The translations under genes and the position numbers were made by a program. Of a stretch of 64,000 bases of DNA, positions 32,393 through 41,260 are shown piece after piece; position 1 is the stretch's first letter, and every line of letters begins with the position of its first letter. Below the pieces are notes generated by a model. The model ran no database searches. It was given only the letters and a program-made list of their open reading frames with translations, and had not been told where the DNA came from. This DNA comes from Actinomycetota bacterium (GTDB lineage: Bacteria; Actinomycetota; Actinomycetes; Propionibacteriales; Propionibacteriaceae): contig JAIUOR010000011.1 of assembly GCA_020161795.1 (NCBI GenBank), forward strand, positions 1-64,000, given 5' to 3'.

Positions 32393-33681
32393 GGGTCCAC
32401 CCGGAACACGATCGCGGTTCCCGTCGAAGCCACTTGACCATCGACCACCCGCACCGGTCCGTCTCCGATCAGGTCGCGGTACTCCCCGTCCGTCACCCCC
32501 GGCACCGGCACCGCGCCGCTCTCGCACCGGAACGGGAAGATCCCGATCAGCGCGCCGGTCCGGTCGCGGTAGCTGGCCACCACCGTGTCGGCGCCGGGCG
32601 CGACCGTGAGCTGGTAGTCCCCCGCCGAGACCAGCGGATCCTGCTTGATCCGGCGGAGCCGCCGCAGCCAGTCGGTGATGTCGAGGGACGGATCCCACAC
32701 CACCTTCTCGATCTCGAACAGGCTGGGTTTGAGTTGCTCCTGCATCTCCTGTCCGGCGTAGAGCAGGGTCGCGCCCTTCTGGAAGTAGAGGAAGGCGGTC
32801 CAGTTGAGCAGTTCGGGCTGCTCGGCCAGGTAGGAGCGGATGCGCGGACGGTCGTGGTTCTCCAGGAACCGGAGCTTGACGTAGTTCCCGGGGTACCAGG
32901 CGTCCTGCAGGTTCAGCAGCTCGACATAGCGGCCGAGCGTGCCCTTCCCCTCGGCATAGTCGCGGAGCGCGTTGATGACGTCGTAGTCGTAGGTGACGTC
33001 GAAGGCGTCGTACATCTCACCGTCGGAGTGGCAGGCCACCCCGCGCGAGCGGTTGAGCCGGATCCAGTCGGGCTCGACCGTCTCGGCCAGCCACAGGAAG
33101 CCGGGCTTCAGCCGGGCGATCTCGGCACGCGCCCGGCGCCAGAACTCCAGTGGCAGCAGCGGCGCGACATCGCACCGGAAGCCGTCGACGTACCGCGCCC
33201 AATGGCGCATGGTCTCCAGGTGGTACTCCCAGACCCCCGGCTGTCCGAAGTCGAGGTCGTAGACGTCCTCCCAGTCGGGGATCCGGCTACGGAACTCGCC
33301 ATTCGGCCCACGGACGTAGTACTCCGGATGCTCGTTGAACAGCCGGGCGTCCGGGGAGGTGTGGTTGAAGACGATGTCGAGCATGCACCGCATCCCACGC
33401 TGGTGGATCTGCTCGACCAGGTCGACGAAGTCGGCCATCGTGCCGTACTCGGGGTTGATCCCGCGGTAGTCCGCGATGGCGTAGGGCGAGCCCACGGAAC
33501 CCTTCATCAGTTCCTGCCCGCAGGGGTAGATCGGCATCAGCCAGATCACGTCGACCCCGATATCGCGGATCCGGTCGAGGTCGCGCGCCACCCCGGCGAA
33601 GTCGCCGCTGGCCGAGTGACTGCGGACGTAGACGCTGTAGATGAGCTGGTGCCGCAGCCGCGGGTCGGTATCGATGGCCAT
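32389..33681 (-). CDS. GH13 alpha-amylase-family enzyme
   Basis: A 430-aa glycoside hydrolase family 13 enzyme with no signal peptide, hence cytoplasmic. Conserved regions are MLDIVFNHTSPD (region I), GFRCDVAPLLP (nucleophile Asp), LWLAETVEP (acid/base Glu) and RFLENHDRPR (third Asp). It is close in architecture to oligosaccharide-acting alpha-amylases rather than large secreted amylases. Encoded between MalE and MalF, it probably hydrolyses imported maltodextrins. ATG 33681 follows GGAG by four bases. Confidence 0.88.
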   Translation of the reverse strand: MAIDTDPRLRHQLIYSVYVRSHSASGDFAGVARDLDRIRDIGVDVIWLMPIYPCGQELMKGSVGSPYAIADYRGINPEYGTMADFVDLVEQIHQRGMRCMLDIVFNHTSPDARLFNEHPEYYVRGPNGEFRSRIPDWEDVYDLDFGQPGVWEYHLETMRHWARYVDGFRCDVAPLLPLEFWRRARAEIARLKPGFLWLAETVEPDWIRLNRSRGVACHSDGEMYDAFDVTYDYDVINALRDYAEGKGTLGRYVELLNLQDAWYPGNYVKLRFLENHDRPRIRSYLAEQPELLNWTAFLYFQKGATLLYAGQEMQEQLKPSLFEIEKVVWDPSLDITDWLRRLRRIKQDPLVSAGDYQLTVAPGADTVVASYRDRTGALIGIFPFRCESGAVPVPGVTDGEYRDLIGDGPVRVVDGQVASTGTAIVFRVDP

Positions 33682-33766
33682 GGGTCTCCTCGTGGAAGCT
33701 GGCGGGCATGCCGGCTCCGAGAATGGTGCCGGCACACCCGTCAGTGCGCGAACGCGCGGTCGTGCC

Positions 33767-35050
33767 CTACTTGTACTTCGAAGCGATGGCCTCGGCGAAC
33801 TCCGCGACACCCTGATCCAGGGCCTCGCGGACGGTGACGTCACCCTTGAACGCGTTGAACAGCGCGCTCTCCATGGTTCCCCAGAACTCCGACATCTCGG
33901 GGATGTTCGGCGCCGGCTCTGACAACGCGTACTGGGCGATGACCGCCTTGACCAGCTCGTCGTCGCCCTGCTGGATGGCGGCATGCACTACCTTGTTGGC
34001 GGGCACCTCGTTCTTGAGGTCGTAGAGGGCCTGCTGGCTCGTCTCGGAGGTCAGGTAGTCGAGCAGCAGCTGGCCACCGTCCTGCTTGGTGGAGTAGTTG
34101 CTGACCACCGACGCCTTGCCGCCACCGAAGGGCCGGTACTCGTTGCCGTTGGGCAGCACCGGGATCTTGGAGACGCCGTAGTTGACGCCGGTGTCCTTGA
34201 TCGCGGCAGCATCCCAGGGGCCGGCGATGATGGCCGCGGTCTTGCCGGTGGTGAAGTTCTGCAGGACGAGCTGCCCGTTGGTCTTGATGTCGAGCATGCC
34301 GGTCGGCCAACGGTCGAACCAGGTCTTGGCGTACTCCACGGCTTCCACCGCGCCGTCGTTGTTCAGCCCGATCTCGTTCGGGTTGGTGCCGCTGTCGCCG
34401 AACACGTAGCCGCCGTAGCCGGCGATGAGTCCATAGACGATGTAGGGCGCGTTCCACGGGGCCAGGAATGCCACCGTCCGGTCACCCTCGGCGAAGTCGG
34501 ACGACTCCGCGAGCTTCTCCAGTTCGGCGAAGGTCTCCGGGGGCGCGCTCAGCAGATCCTTGTTCCAGTACAGGATGATCGATTCGACGATCGCGGGTTG
34601 GCCGTAGACCTTGCCCTCGAAGCTGACCTGCTTGACGTTGTTCTCGTAGAAACGATCGTCACCAGGTAGTTGCACCTCGGCGATCGTGCCCGCGGAGGCC
34701 AGCTGCCCGATCCGGTCGTAGGGGACGAGGGTGACATCCGGGCCGATGCCCGCGGCACCGTCGAGCGGCAGGCTGTCGAGGGTGTCCTGGGTCTCCCGCT
34801 CGTCGATGGTCAGGCTCCAGCCGGTCTCGGCTTCGAAGCCCGACTTGATCGACTCGATGTAGGGGACGTACTCGTTGCCCACCGCGATCGTCAGGGTCTT
34901 GTCGACCGGGTCGGGTGCGGGGCTGCTCGGTGCGCCGGTGCCCGGCGCCGGGGAGGGGGACTGGGACGCGCAGCTGGCGGCCAGCATGGCCAGCGCCAGC
35001 GCGCCCATCAGGCCGGCGCCGAGGCGGGTGCGGATGTTCGTGGGATTCAC
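33767..35050 (-). CDS. ABC sugar transporter solute-binding lipoprotein, MalE type
   Basis: A 427-aa extracellular solute-binding protein (family 1). Signal peptide with lipobox LAASC near residue 27, then a Ser/Pro/Ala-rich linker, then KTLTIAVGNEYVPYIESIKS, PDVTLVPYDRIGQLASAG, and FTTGKTAAIIAGPWDAAAIK, the last being a family signature. The C-terminal half contains KASVVSNYSTKQDGGQLLLD. It binds a sugar, probably maltodextrin given the GH13 enzyme, and delivers it to the MalF/MalG permease. Its start lies 3 bp after the lacI stop. Confidence 0.92.
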   Translation of the reverse strand: MNPTNIRTRLGAGLMGALALAMLAASCASQSPSPAPGTGAPSSPAPDPVDKTLTIAVGNEYVPYIESIKSGFEAETGWSLTIDERETQDTLDSLPLDGAAGIGPDVTLVPYDRIGQLASAGTIAEVQLPGDDRFYENNVKQVSFEGKVYGQPAIVESIILYWNKDLLSAPPETFAELEKLAESSDFAEGDRTVAFLAPWNAPYIVYGLIAGYGGYVFGDSGTNPNEIGLNNDGAVEAVEYAKTWFDRWPTGMLDIKTNGQLVLQNFTTGKTAAIIAGPWDAAAIKDTGVNYGVSKIPVLPNGNEYRPFGGGKASVVSNYSTKQDGGQLLLDYLTSETSQQALYDLKNEVPANKVVHAAIQQGDDELVKAVIAQYALSEPAPNIPEMSEFWGTMESALFNAFKGDVTVREALDQGVAEFAEAIASKYK

Positions 35051-35053
35051 GCT

Positions 35054-36100
35054 CTACTCGCTTTCTGTTCTTGACGTGGAAGGGTCTGGGGTGACGCTGC
35101 CGGAACCGCGCAGCGCTAGGTGGGGTGTGAGCAGGTACTGCCGCGGCGAGGGCGACTCACCGTTCAGTTGGGCGAGCACCAGATCGAAGGCGGCTTCGGC
35201 AGCCTGGGTGAGTGGCTGCGCCACCGATGCCAGGTCGACGGCGGCCGCCACCGGGGTGTCGTCGAATCCGATCACCGCGCATCGCTGCCCGATGCGCCGG
35301 ACGTGGGAGAGCGCGCCGAGCGCGAGGGAGTCGGAGGCACAGACGAACGCCGTCGGTTCGCTCTCGGCCAGCAGGGACTCGGCGGCGCGGCTCCCAGCGT
35401 CGACACCGTCACAGACGTGGCGCGCCAGATGCTCCCGCGACTCGGCGGAGACAACGTCCGCCATCGCGGTCGCCCACCCGGAGAGCCGCTCGTCCGCCAG
35501 GTCGGCGGAGCGGGGGAAGCCGACGTAGGCGATCCTGCGGTGGCCCAGCTGGAGCAGGTGCTCGGTGGCCAGCCGGGTGCCGGCCGCGCCGTCGACATCC
35601 ACCCAGGCGTGCCGGTCGGCCTCGCTGAGCTGGGTCCACGGCCGGCCGAAGGTCACGAACGGCAGCCCTTGACTGGCGAGCCAGGCGGTCCGGGGATCCC
35701 CGGCGTGCGTCGAGGTGAGCAGGAAGGCATCGACGTTGCTGGCCGCGACCAGCTGCGAGTACTGGGCGATCTCGGCAGCATCGTCGGGCGCGGTGAACAG
35801 CATCACCCGATAGCTCTCCCGCTGGGCGGCGACGGTGAAGGCGTGCAGGAACCGGTCGAGTACCGCCCCGTTGATGCCGTCGGTCTCGGGCTGCAGGCGC
35901 AGGCCGATCACCCGCGAGCGACGGGTTCGCAGCTGGGCCGCCGCGGCGGACGGGGTGTAGTTGAGCTGCTCGATCGCCGCGAGCACACGCTGACGAGTCC
36001 TGGGATCCACGATCTGCGGCGAGTTGATCGTGTTCGACACTGTCTGCCGCGACACTCCGGCCGCGGCCGCGACCGTGTTGATGGTTGGACGGCCCGCCAT
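35054..36100 (-). CDS. LacI-family transcriptional regulator
   Basis: A 348-aa LacI-type repressor: the N-terminal HTH is PTINTVAAAAGVSRQTVSNT with hinge helix LNYTPSAAAAQLR, and the periplasmic-binding-protein-like effector domain includes VIGLRLQPETDG, RIAYVGFPRS and FVCASDSLALGAL. ATG 36100 has GGAGG eight bases upstream. It is the first gene of the sugar operon and reads into malE. The two inverted TTGA(T/A)CG(T/A)TCAA-like operators at 36118-36162 are its probable autoregulatory and divergent control sites. Confidence 0.92.
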   Translation of the reverse strand: MAGRPTINTVAAAAGVSRQTVSNTINSPQIVDPRTRQRVLAAIEQLNYTPSAAAAQLRTRRSRVIGLRLQPETDGINGAVLDRFLHAFTVAAQRESYRVMLFTAPDDAAEIAQYSQLVAASNVDAFLLTSTHAGDPRTAWLASQGLPFVTFGRPWTQLSEADRHAWVDVDGAAGTRLATEHLLQLGHRRIAYVGFPRSADLADERLSGWATAMADVVSAESREHLARHVCDGVDAGSRAAESLLAESEPTAFVCASDSLALGALSHVRRIGQRCAVIGFDDTPVAAAVDLASVAQPLTQAAEAAFDLVLAQLNGESPSPRQYLLTPHLALRGSGSVTPDPSTSRTESE

Positions 36101-36117
36101 CGCACCTGCCTCCTGGT

Positions 36118-36162
36118 TTGATCGTTCAAAAGACGCTACCATGAGATGGTTTGAACGATCAA
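36118..36162. promoter_or_regulatory. pair of LacI-type operators in the divergent promoter region
   Basis: TTGATCGTTCAAA (36118-36130) and TTTGAACGATCAA (36150-36162) are perfect inverted copies of each other, each itself a TTGA...TCAA palindrome of the LacI operator type. They sit between divergent lacI and the debranching-enzyme gene, 18 bases from the lacI ATG and 24 from the GTG of the enzyme gene, so both directions can be repressed by one LacI tetramer or two dimers. Confidence 0.75.
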
Positions 36163-36185
36163 GACCCTTCGACCCGGGAGCGCAT

Positions 36186-38129
36186 GTGAGCCAACCGCAG
36201 CTTCACGACCTGACGGTCAGCTGGGCGGCACCCTCGCAGGTGTGGTCGGCACCGGATCACCAGATCCACGCCAGCGGCGTCCAGGGGGCCTGGTACGCCG
36301 ACACCAGGGTGCTGAGCGAGGCGATCGTGACCATCGGCGACGTCGCCCCCCGGCTCCTGCGTGCCCACCTCGCCGAGCCGTCGCGTACCGTCGGCAGGCT
36401 GCTCGCGGTCGACCCGCAAGGGCACCAGGACGCGGGCCTGGAGCTTCGCCGCGTCCGCAGCCTCACCCCGGAAGGAGAACTCCGGGAGCAGCTCACACTG
36501 CACCTGGCGCCGGAACGCACCTTCACCGGCACGATCGAGCTTCGGCTCGGCTGCGATCTTGCCGGCATGCCGGCGGCCAAGGCCGGACGGCCCACCGCGC
36601 CGCTCCCCATCGGCGAAGACCTCGTGTGGCGTGGCGCCGATCGGTTCCGGGTCGAGGTGCGGCCCGGCCCGGGGGCACGAGCCGACCTGGCGGATCGGCG
36701 GCATCCTCGGCTCAGCTGGGACGTGGCCCTCCCCGCAGGCGGCACCTTCATGGCCGAGTGGAGCCTCCAGGTGACCGGGAATCCGGGCGTGGTCCGGCCG
36801 CCGGCCGGGGTTCCCGAATGGACGTCCGCCACCCTCCGGGCCGAGGACAAGCGTCTGGAACGCTGGTTTCACACCGCCCTGGGAGATCTGGCGGCCCTGC
36901 GGATGACCACCTCGCACGCTCCCGGCGAGACCTTCCTCGCCGCCGGCGCACCCTGGTTCTTCACCCTCTTCGGCCGCGACTCACTCTGGGCAGCGCGCAT
37001 GCTCCTGCCGCTCGGTACCGAACTGGCCGGCTCGACCCTACGTGCGCTGGCAGCCGTCCAGGGCAGGCGTCACGATTCGGCCAGCGGCGAACAGCCCGGA
37101 AAGATCCCCCACGAGATCCGGCACGAGACCTGGCACGACGTCAGTGGCGCGGAACTCGCACCGGTGTACTACGGCAGCATCGACGCCGCCCCGCTCTGGA
37201 TCATCCTGCTGGTCGAGGCGTGGCGACGGGGCTTACCGCCGGACGAGGTGCGCGCCCTTACGCCGGCGCTACTCGCCGCGCTCGACTGGATGCGCCACCA
37301 CGGCTGCAGCGAGCGGGGATTCCTGGAGTACTCCGACCCTTCGGGCCACGGGTTGAGCAACCAGGGATGGAAGGACTCCGCCGAGGCCCTGCGCCGGCCG
37401 GACGGGACGCTGCCCAGCGCGCCCATCGCACTCTGCGAGGTGCAGGCCTATGCCTACCAGGCGGCGATGGGGGCAGCCGAGCTGCTCGAGGCACTGGGAG
37501 ACCCGTCGGCACACCAGTGGCGTACCTGGGGTGGCGAACTGGCCGACCGCTTCCGAAGGGAGTTCTGGGCCAGGGACAGCCGGGGCAGCTACCCCGTGCT
37601 GGCGTTGGACGGCGCCGGGCAGAAGGTGGAGGTGGCAGCCTCGAACATGGGCCACCTGCTCGGGACCGGCCTGCTCACCCCTGCCGAGGAGGGCCGCGTC
37701 GCCGAACGCCTGCTGGCGCCCGCCTTGGACGGGGGCGGCATCCGAACGATTCCCGACACGCACCCGTGGTACTGGCCACTCAGCTACCACGGCGGAGCGA
37801 CCTGGCCGCACGACACCGCGATCGCGATCCGGGGGCTCATCCGCGGTGGCTTCACCTCCGAGGCGCTGGTGCTGGCCGAGCGGCTGCTCGCGGCAGCGGA
37901 GGCATTCGACTACCGGCTCCCGGAGCTCTACTCGGGCGATTCGACGACCCAGGGCTTCATCCCCCACCCCACGGCGTGCCTGCCCCAGGCCTGGTCAGCC
38001 GCCGCAGCCGTCGAGGTCGCCCTCGCCCTGCCGGGAGTCCAGATCGATGGCGAGCACAGCCTCACCAGCAGCAACCCCGCCGACGGACAAGCGCGCGGGA
38101 TCCACCTGACAGCTGCCGACTGCGGCTGA
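36186..38129 (+). CDS. glycogen-debranching-type enzyme (amylo-alpha-1,6-glucosidase family)
   Basis: A 647-aa protein with an N-terminal beta-sandwich (HQIHASGVQGAWYADTRVLS) typical of the GDE N-terminal domain, and a C-terminal (alpha/alpha)6 barrel: APWFFTLFGRDSLWAARML, GKIPHEIRHETW, YYGSIDAAPLWIILL, GLSNQGWKDS, and LYSGDSTTQGFIPHPTACLPQAWSA. This family debranches glycogen or limit dextrins, or acts on related oligosaccharides. GTG 36186 has GGGAG five bases upstream. It is divergent from lacI and shares its operators, so it is likely co-regulated with the maltodextrin operon. Confidence 0.85.
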   Translation: MSQPQLHDLTVSWAAPSQVWSAPDHQIHASGVQGAWYADTRVLSEAIVTIGDVAPRLLRAHLAEPSRTVGRLLAVDPQGHQDAGLELRRVRSLTPEGELREQLTLHLAPERTFTGTIELRLGCDLAGMPAAKAGRPTAPLPIGEDLVWRGADRFRVEVRPGPGARADLADRRHPRLSWDVALPAGGTFMAEWSLQVTGNPGVVRPPAGVPEWTSATLRAEDKRLERWFHTALGDLAALRMTTSHAPGETFLAAGAPWFFTLFGRDSLWAARMLLPLGTELAGSTLRALAAVQGRRHDSASGEQPGKIPHEIRHETWHDVSGAELAPVYYGSIDAAPLWIILLVEAWRRGLPPDEVRALTPALLAALDWMRHHGCSERGFLEYSDPSGHGLSNQGWKDSAEALRRPDGTLPSAPIALCEVQAYAYQAAMGAAELLEALGDPSAHQWRTWGGELADRFRREFWARDSRGSYPVLALDGAGQKVEVAASNMGHLLGTGLLTPAEEGRVAERLLAPALDGGGIRTIPDTHPWYWPLSYHGGATWPHDTAIAIRGLIRGGFTSEALVLAERLLAAAEAFDYRLPELYSGDSTTQGFIPHPTACLPQAWSAAAAVEVALALPGVQIDGEHSLTSSNPADGQARGIHLTAADCG

Positions 38130-38185
38130 AGCACCGAGCGGAAGCGGAGCGAATCCCGGAATGGCAGCGTTCCGGCACGCGCCGC

Positions 38186-38773
38186 TCAGCCCAACAAGGG
38201 CTGGATGCGCTCGGTCATGGCGGCTTCGCTCAGCGCACCGACCTCGATCGCCGCGATCGTGCCGTCGGCAGCGATGAAGTAGTGGCTGGGGACGCCGGTC
38301 ACCCGGTAGAGCGCGCCGAGTTGACCGCTGGTGTCGACCACCTGGTGAAAGGTGAGGCCGAGCTGCGAGCCGTAGGCCGCGACGGCGCTGGCGGTGTCGG
38401 AGATGAAAACCGAGAGGACGACCAGATCGGCTCCGTAGCGTTCGTGCATGGCCTGGACGTCGGGCATCTCGGCCCGGCAGTTCGCGCACCAGGTCGCGTT
38501 GAACAGCAGCCACACCGGCTTGCCACGCAGAGCTTCGAGATCGAGCTCGTCGCCCGCGATCGTGCGTGCGGCGAAGACCGGGGCGTACTCCCCCACCTTG
38601 GGGACGGGAGCACCGCTGTCGGGCACCTCCACAGCGGAGACCTGGGAACCCTGCCGGAAGGCCTGCATCGCCCACAACCCGCCCAGCACGACACCGACGA
38701 TCGCGACCAGCACCACGACATTGACCCAGGCCGAGCCTCGGGTTCGCGGAGCCGCCATCGGCTGCTCAGGCAT
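38186..38773 (-). CDS. TlpA/ResA-type thioredoxin-like protein
   Basis: A 195-aa membrane-anchored thiol-disulfide protein: one N-terminal helix (VVVLVAIVGVVLGGLWAMQA), then a thioredoxin fold with the active site WCANC in FNATWCANCRAEMPDVQAMH and cis-Pro TGVPSHYFI. In System II cytochrome c maturation, ResA-like proteins reduce apocytochrome CxxCH cysteines before heme attachment. It overlaps ccsB by 8 bp and ends the nrf/ccs operon, matching that role. Confidence 0.88.
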   Translation of the reverse strand: MPEQPMAAPRTRGSAWVNVVVLVAIVGVVLGGLWAMQAFRQGSQVSAVEVPDSGAPVPKVGEYAPVFAARTIAGDELDLEALRGKPVWLLFNATWCANCRAEMPDVQAMHERYGADLVVLSVFISDTASAVAAYGSQLGLTFHQVVDTSGQLGALYRVTGVPSHYFIAADGTIAAIEVGALSEAAMTERIQPLLG

Positions 38774-39698
38774 AGGAGTGCAGCCCGCCGAAGAAGTGGT
38801 TGCCGAAGTAGGCGAACAGCACCGCCAGGAAGCCCACCAGCAACAGCACCGCGCTGCGAGTGCCCTGCCAGCCGCGGGTCACCCGGGCGTGCAGGTAGGC
38901 GCCGTAGATCAGCCAGGTCACCAGGGCGGCGGTCTCCTTCGGATCCCAGCCCCAGTAGCGTCCCCAGGCGGTGTTCGCCCAGACCGCGCCCAGCACGATC
39001 ATGATGGTCAGCATCGGGAAGGTCACGGTGGCGGCCTTGTAGCCGATGTCGTCGAACAGGTCGCGCGCCGGCAGGTTGCGCAGCCGCAGCTTCGGATGAA
39101 GCAGGTAGAGCGCCGCGGCGCCGCAGGAGACCGCGGCCGCTCCGTAGGCCAGGATCGCGAAGCCGACGTGCAGCGTGAGCAGCAGGTTGTTCTGCAGCGC
39201 GGGGATCAGCGGCTGGACGCCGGCATCCAGGCTCATCGCGTACAGCAGCAGCACCGCGGCGATCGGCAGCACCGCCAGCGACAGTGCGCGCACCTGATAG
39301 ACGAACTCGACCACCAGGTAGGCGCCAAGGATGCCGAGCACGAACGAGACCGCGAACTCGTGCTGGTTGGAAAACGGACCATGACCGGTCAGCGACATTC
39401 GCAGCAGCACGTAGGCCAGCACGCAGACGAAGGCGATCGCGGCGAAGCCGGTGGCGTACCAGGCCAGCCCGCTCAGCGGGGCCCGGCGCCGCCGGCGGCG
39501 GGATCGATCCGGCACCGGTGACACCACCAGCGTGTCGGACGAGGGGACGCCGGCCGCCACCGTGACCCGCTCGGAGGTCTGGACCGCTGCTCGGCGCTGC
39601 CGGCTGGTGATGATCACTACATTGCAGATCAGCGCCAGCACCACGAACACCAGCGAGGCGGTGAGCAGGTACTCCGCCAGTTGCAGCACCTCACTCAT
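38766..39698 (-). CDS. ccsB: cytochrome c maturation protein CcsB (CcsA-type heme handling)
   Basis: A 310-aa polytopic membrane protein with eight or so helices and the heme-binding tryptophan-rich motif WGRYWGWDPKETAALVTWLI. Conserved histidines flank it (LLLTLHVGFAILAYG and AYLHARVTRGW). It exports heme and, with ResB, attaches it to apocytochromes (System II). ATG start, ending in an 8-bp overlap with tlpA; coupled to resB by a 4-bp ATGA overlap. The nearby nrfHA genes encode multiheme clients. Confidence 0.92.
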   Translation of the reverse strand: MSEVLQLAEYLLTASLVFVVLALICNVVIITSRQRRAAVQTSERVTVAAGVPSSDTLVVSPVPDRSRRRRRRAPLSGLAWYATGFAAIAFVCVLAYVLLRMSLTGHGPFSNQHEFAVSFVLGILGAYLVVEFVYQVRALSLAVLPIAAVLLLYAMSLDAGVQPLIPALQNNLLLTLHVGFAILAYGAAAVSCGAAALYLLHPKLRLRNLPARDLFDDIGYKAATVTFPMLTIMIVLGAVWANTAWGRYWGWDPKETAALVTWLIYGAYLHARVTRGWQGTRSAVLLLVGFLAVLFAYFGNHFFGGLHSYA

Positions 39699-41260
39699 GA
39701 CGGTTCTCCTTTGGCGTCGAGATCGGCGAGTTCATCGTCGAGGTCGGCGACGATGTCCTCCAGCAGGCGTTGGTAGGAGGCCACCGAGCGCTCCACCGCG
39801 CCGAACCGGATCAGTCGCGCGGGCCGGGCGTCCGGCCCTTCCACGGGCTCTGTCGTCGCGGGCTCGGAGATGGTCTCGACCCGCACCCAGAGGCGGCGGT
39901 AGGCGAAGCTGAAGGTGATGCTCATGCCGATCACCAGCAGCGCCGAGCCGATCCACATCCACACCTCGCCCGGATCCTGGCGCATCCGGATGCCGGTGAA
40001 CTGCCGTTCCCGTTCGAAGGTGAAGTCGTGGCCGGCGCTCGACACCGCGGCGCCCTGGAGGGCGACCTTGGCATCGACCCGCTCCTCGCCGCGGTAGATC
40101 TCGAACAGGGCGGCACCGACCGGCACCACGCCGTCGGTCCTTCCGGACGCGGCCAGCACCACGACGACCTCCAGGTCGGTTCCGGGCAGGTCGAAGCGGC
40201 CGACCGCGTTGGCGCCGTCGTTCGACGCCCACTTCAGCGGGACTGCCTCGGCGAAGACCTCCTGCCCATCCAGCGCCACCCGGACGTCGGCTGCGATCCC
40301 GAAGGTGGTCTGGTGGAACCGGAAGCCGCCGTACTCGAGCGGTGAGTTGACCCGCACCTCCTGCTGGGCGACCACCTCATCCCCGCGCCGCAGTTGCAGC
40401 TCGGAGACGTAGTCGGCCGGACGGCCCTGCTCGGTATAGGTGTCGCTGAAGGAGAGCGCGGTCAGCGTCAGCCCGGTGTCGTGGCCGACCTCGACGGTGC
40501 CCCCGACCGGTACCGCCAGATCCTCCTCGATGCCGAAGCTGGCGCTGATCACGAAGGCCGCCAGAATGACGATGAAGCTCAGGTGCGCGATCACCGTCCC
40601 GATCCCACTCCAGGCGTGACGATCGGCGTACAGCGCCTGCCCCGGCGCCCGGTCGTCGGTCAGCACCCGGAAGCGGTGGCGCTCCAGGACGGCGCGGGTG
40701 GCCGCCAGGGCGGTCGCCGGGTCGGCGTCGGTGGGGACGCTGCCGCGGCTCCGCGCCTTGTCGAAGAAGCGGGGCGCGACGTGGACGTGGGGGTGCCGGT
40801 TGCGCCGCCACAGTTCGGGGATCCGATGGGTGGTGCAGGCCAGGATGCTCAGCGCCAGCATGGTGACCACCACGTAGAACGGCACCGAGGTGAACGCGTG
40901 GAAGAGACCCAGTGCGCCGAGCACCGGCGTCCAGGCGCCGTAGACCTCCTCGGCCCGGGCCAGGAAGCTCTCGCGCTGCGCCGGGTCGGCCCATACCGCG
41001 GCGGAGGTCTGGGTGACCAGCGAGCCGATCAGCGCGTAGACCGCCATCGCCAGAATGAGGATCAGCCCGACGGTCTTGGAGTAGAAGAACCGGTAGACCC
41101 ACCGGAACAGCTCGCTGACCGCGACCTCGCCGCCACCCTTGGGTCCCCCGGGATCGGCGCCGTCCACCGTCACGACTGCTCCGTGGGCCGCTATCGCGTC
41201 CCGCGTCGGGACTCCTTCGTCTGCCGCGGCTTCCGGACGGAACCGGTGGTCGGTGGTCAT
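39695..41260 (-). CDS. resB: cytochrome c biogenesis protein ResB
   Basis: A 521-aa membrane protein. Helices occur at about 68-88 (TVGLILILAMAVYALIGSLV), 118-140, 218-240 (GTVIAHLSFIVILAAFVISA) and near 445 (WMWIGSALLVIGMSITFSFA), with a large extracytoplasmic domain between (ADYVSELQLRRGDEVV, SPLEYGGFRFHQTTFG). This is the ResB/Ccs1 plan, holding the apocytochrome near CcsB. ATG 41260 overlaps the TPR gene stop as ATGA. The N-terminal 45 residues are hydrophilic and poorly conserved. Confidence 0.9.
   Translation of the reverse strand: MTTDHRFRPEAAADEGVPTRDAIAAHGAVVTVDGADPGGPKGGGEVAVSELFRWVYRFFYSKTVGLILILAMAVYALIGSLVTQTSAAVWADPAQRESFLARAEEVYGAWTPVLGALGLFHAFTSVPFYVVVTMLALSILACTTHRIPELWRRNRHPHVHVAPRFFDKARSRGSVPTDADPATALAATRAVLERHRFRVLTDDRAPGQALYADRHAWSGIGTVIAHLSFIVILAAFVISASFGIEEDLAVPVGGTVEVGHDTGLTLTALSFSDTYTEQGRPADYVSELQLRRGDEVVAQQEVRVNSPLEYGGFRFHQTTFGIAADVRVALDGQEVFAEAVPLKWASNDGANAVGRFDLPGTDLEVVVVLAASGRTDGVVPVGAALFEIYRGEERVDAKVALQGAAVSSAGHDFTFERERQFTGIRMRQDPGEVWMWIGSALLVIGMSITFSFAYRRLWVRVETISEPATTEPVEGPDARPARLIRFGAVERSVASYQRLLEDIVADLDDELADLDAKGEPS

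Noticed and set aside
36242-39004. 920-codon open frame overlapping the debranching enzyme and tlpA/ccsB
   Set aside because: Another GC-phase shadow: low-complexity Arg/Ala/Gly sequence, no ribosome-binding site and complete overlap with well-supported genes on both strands.
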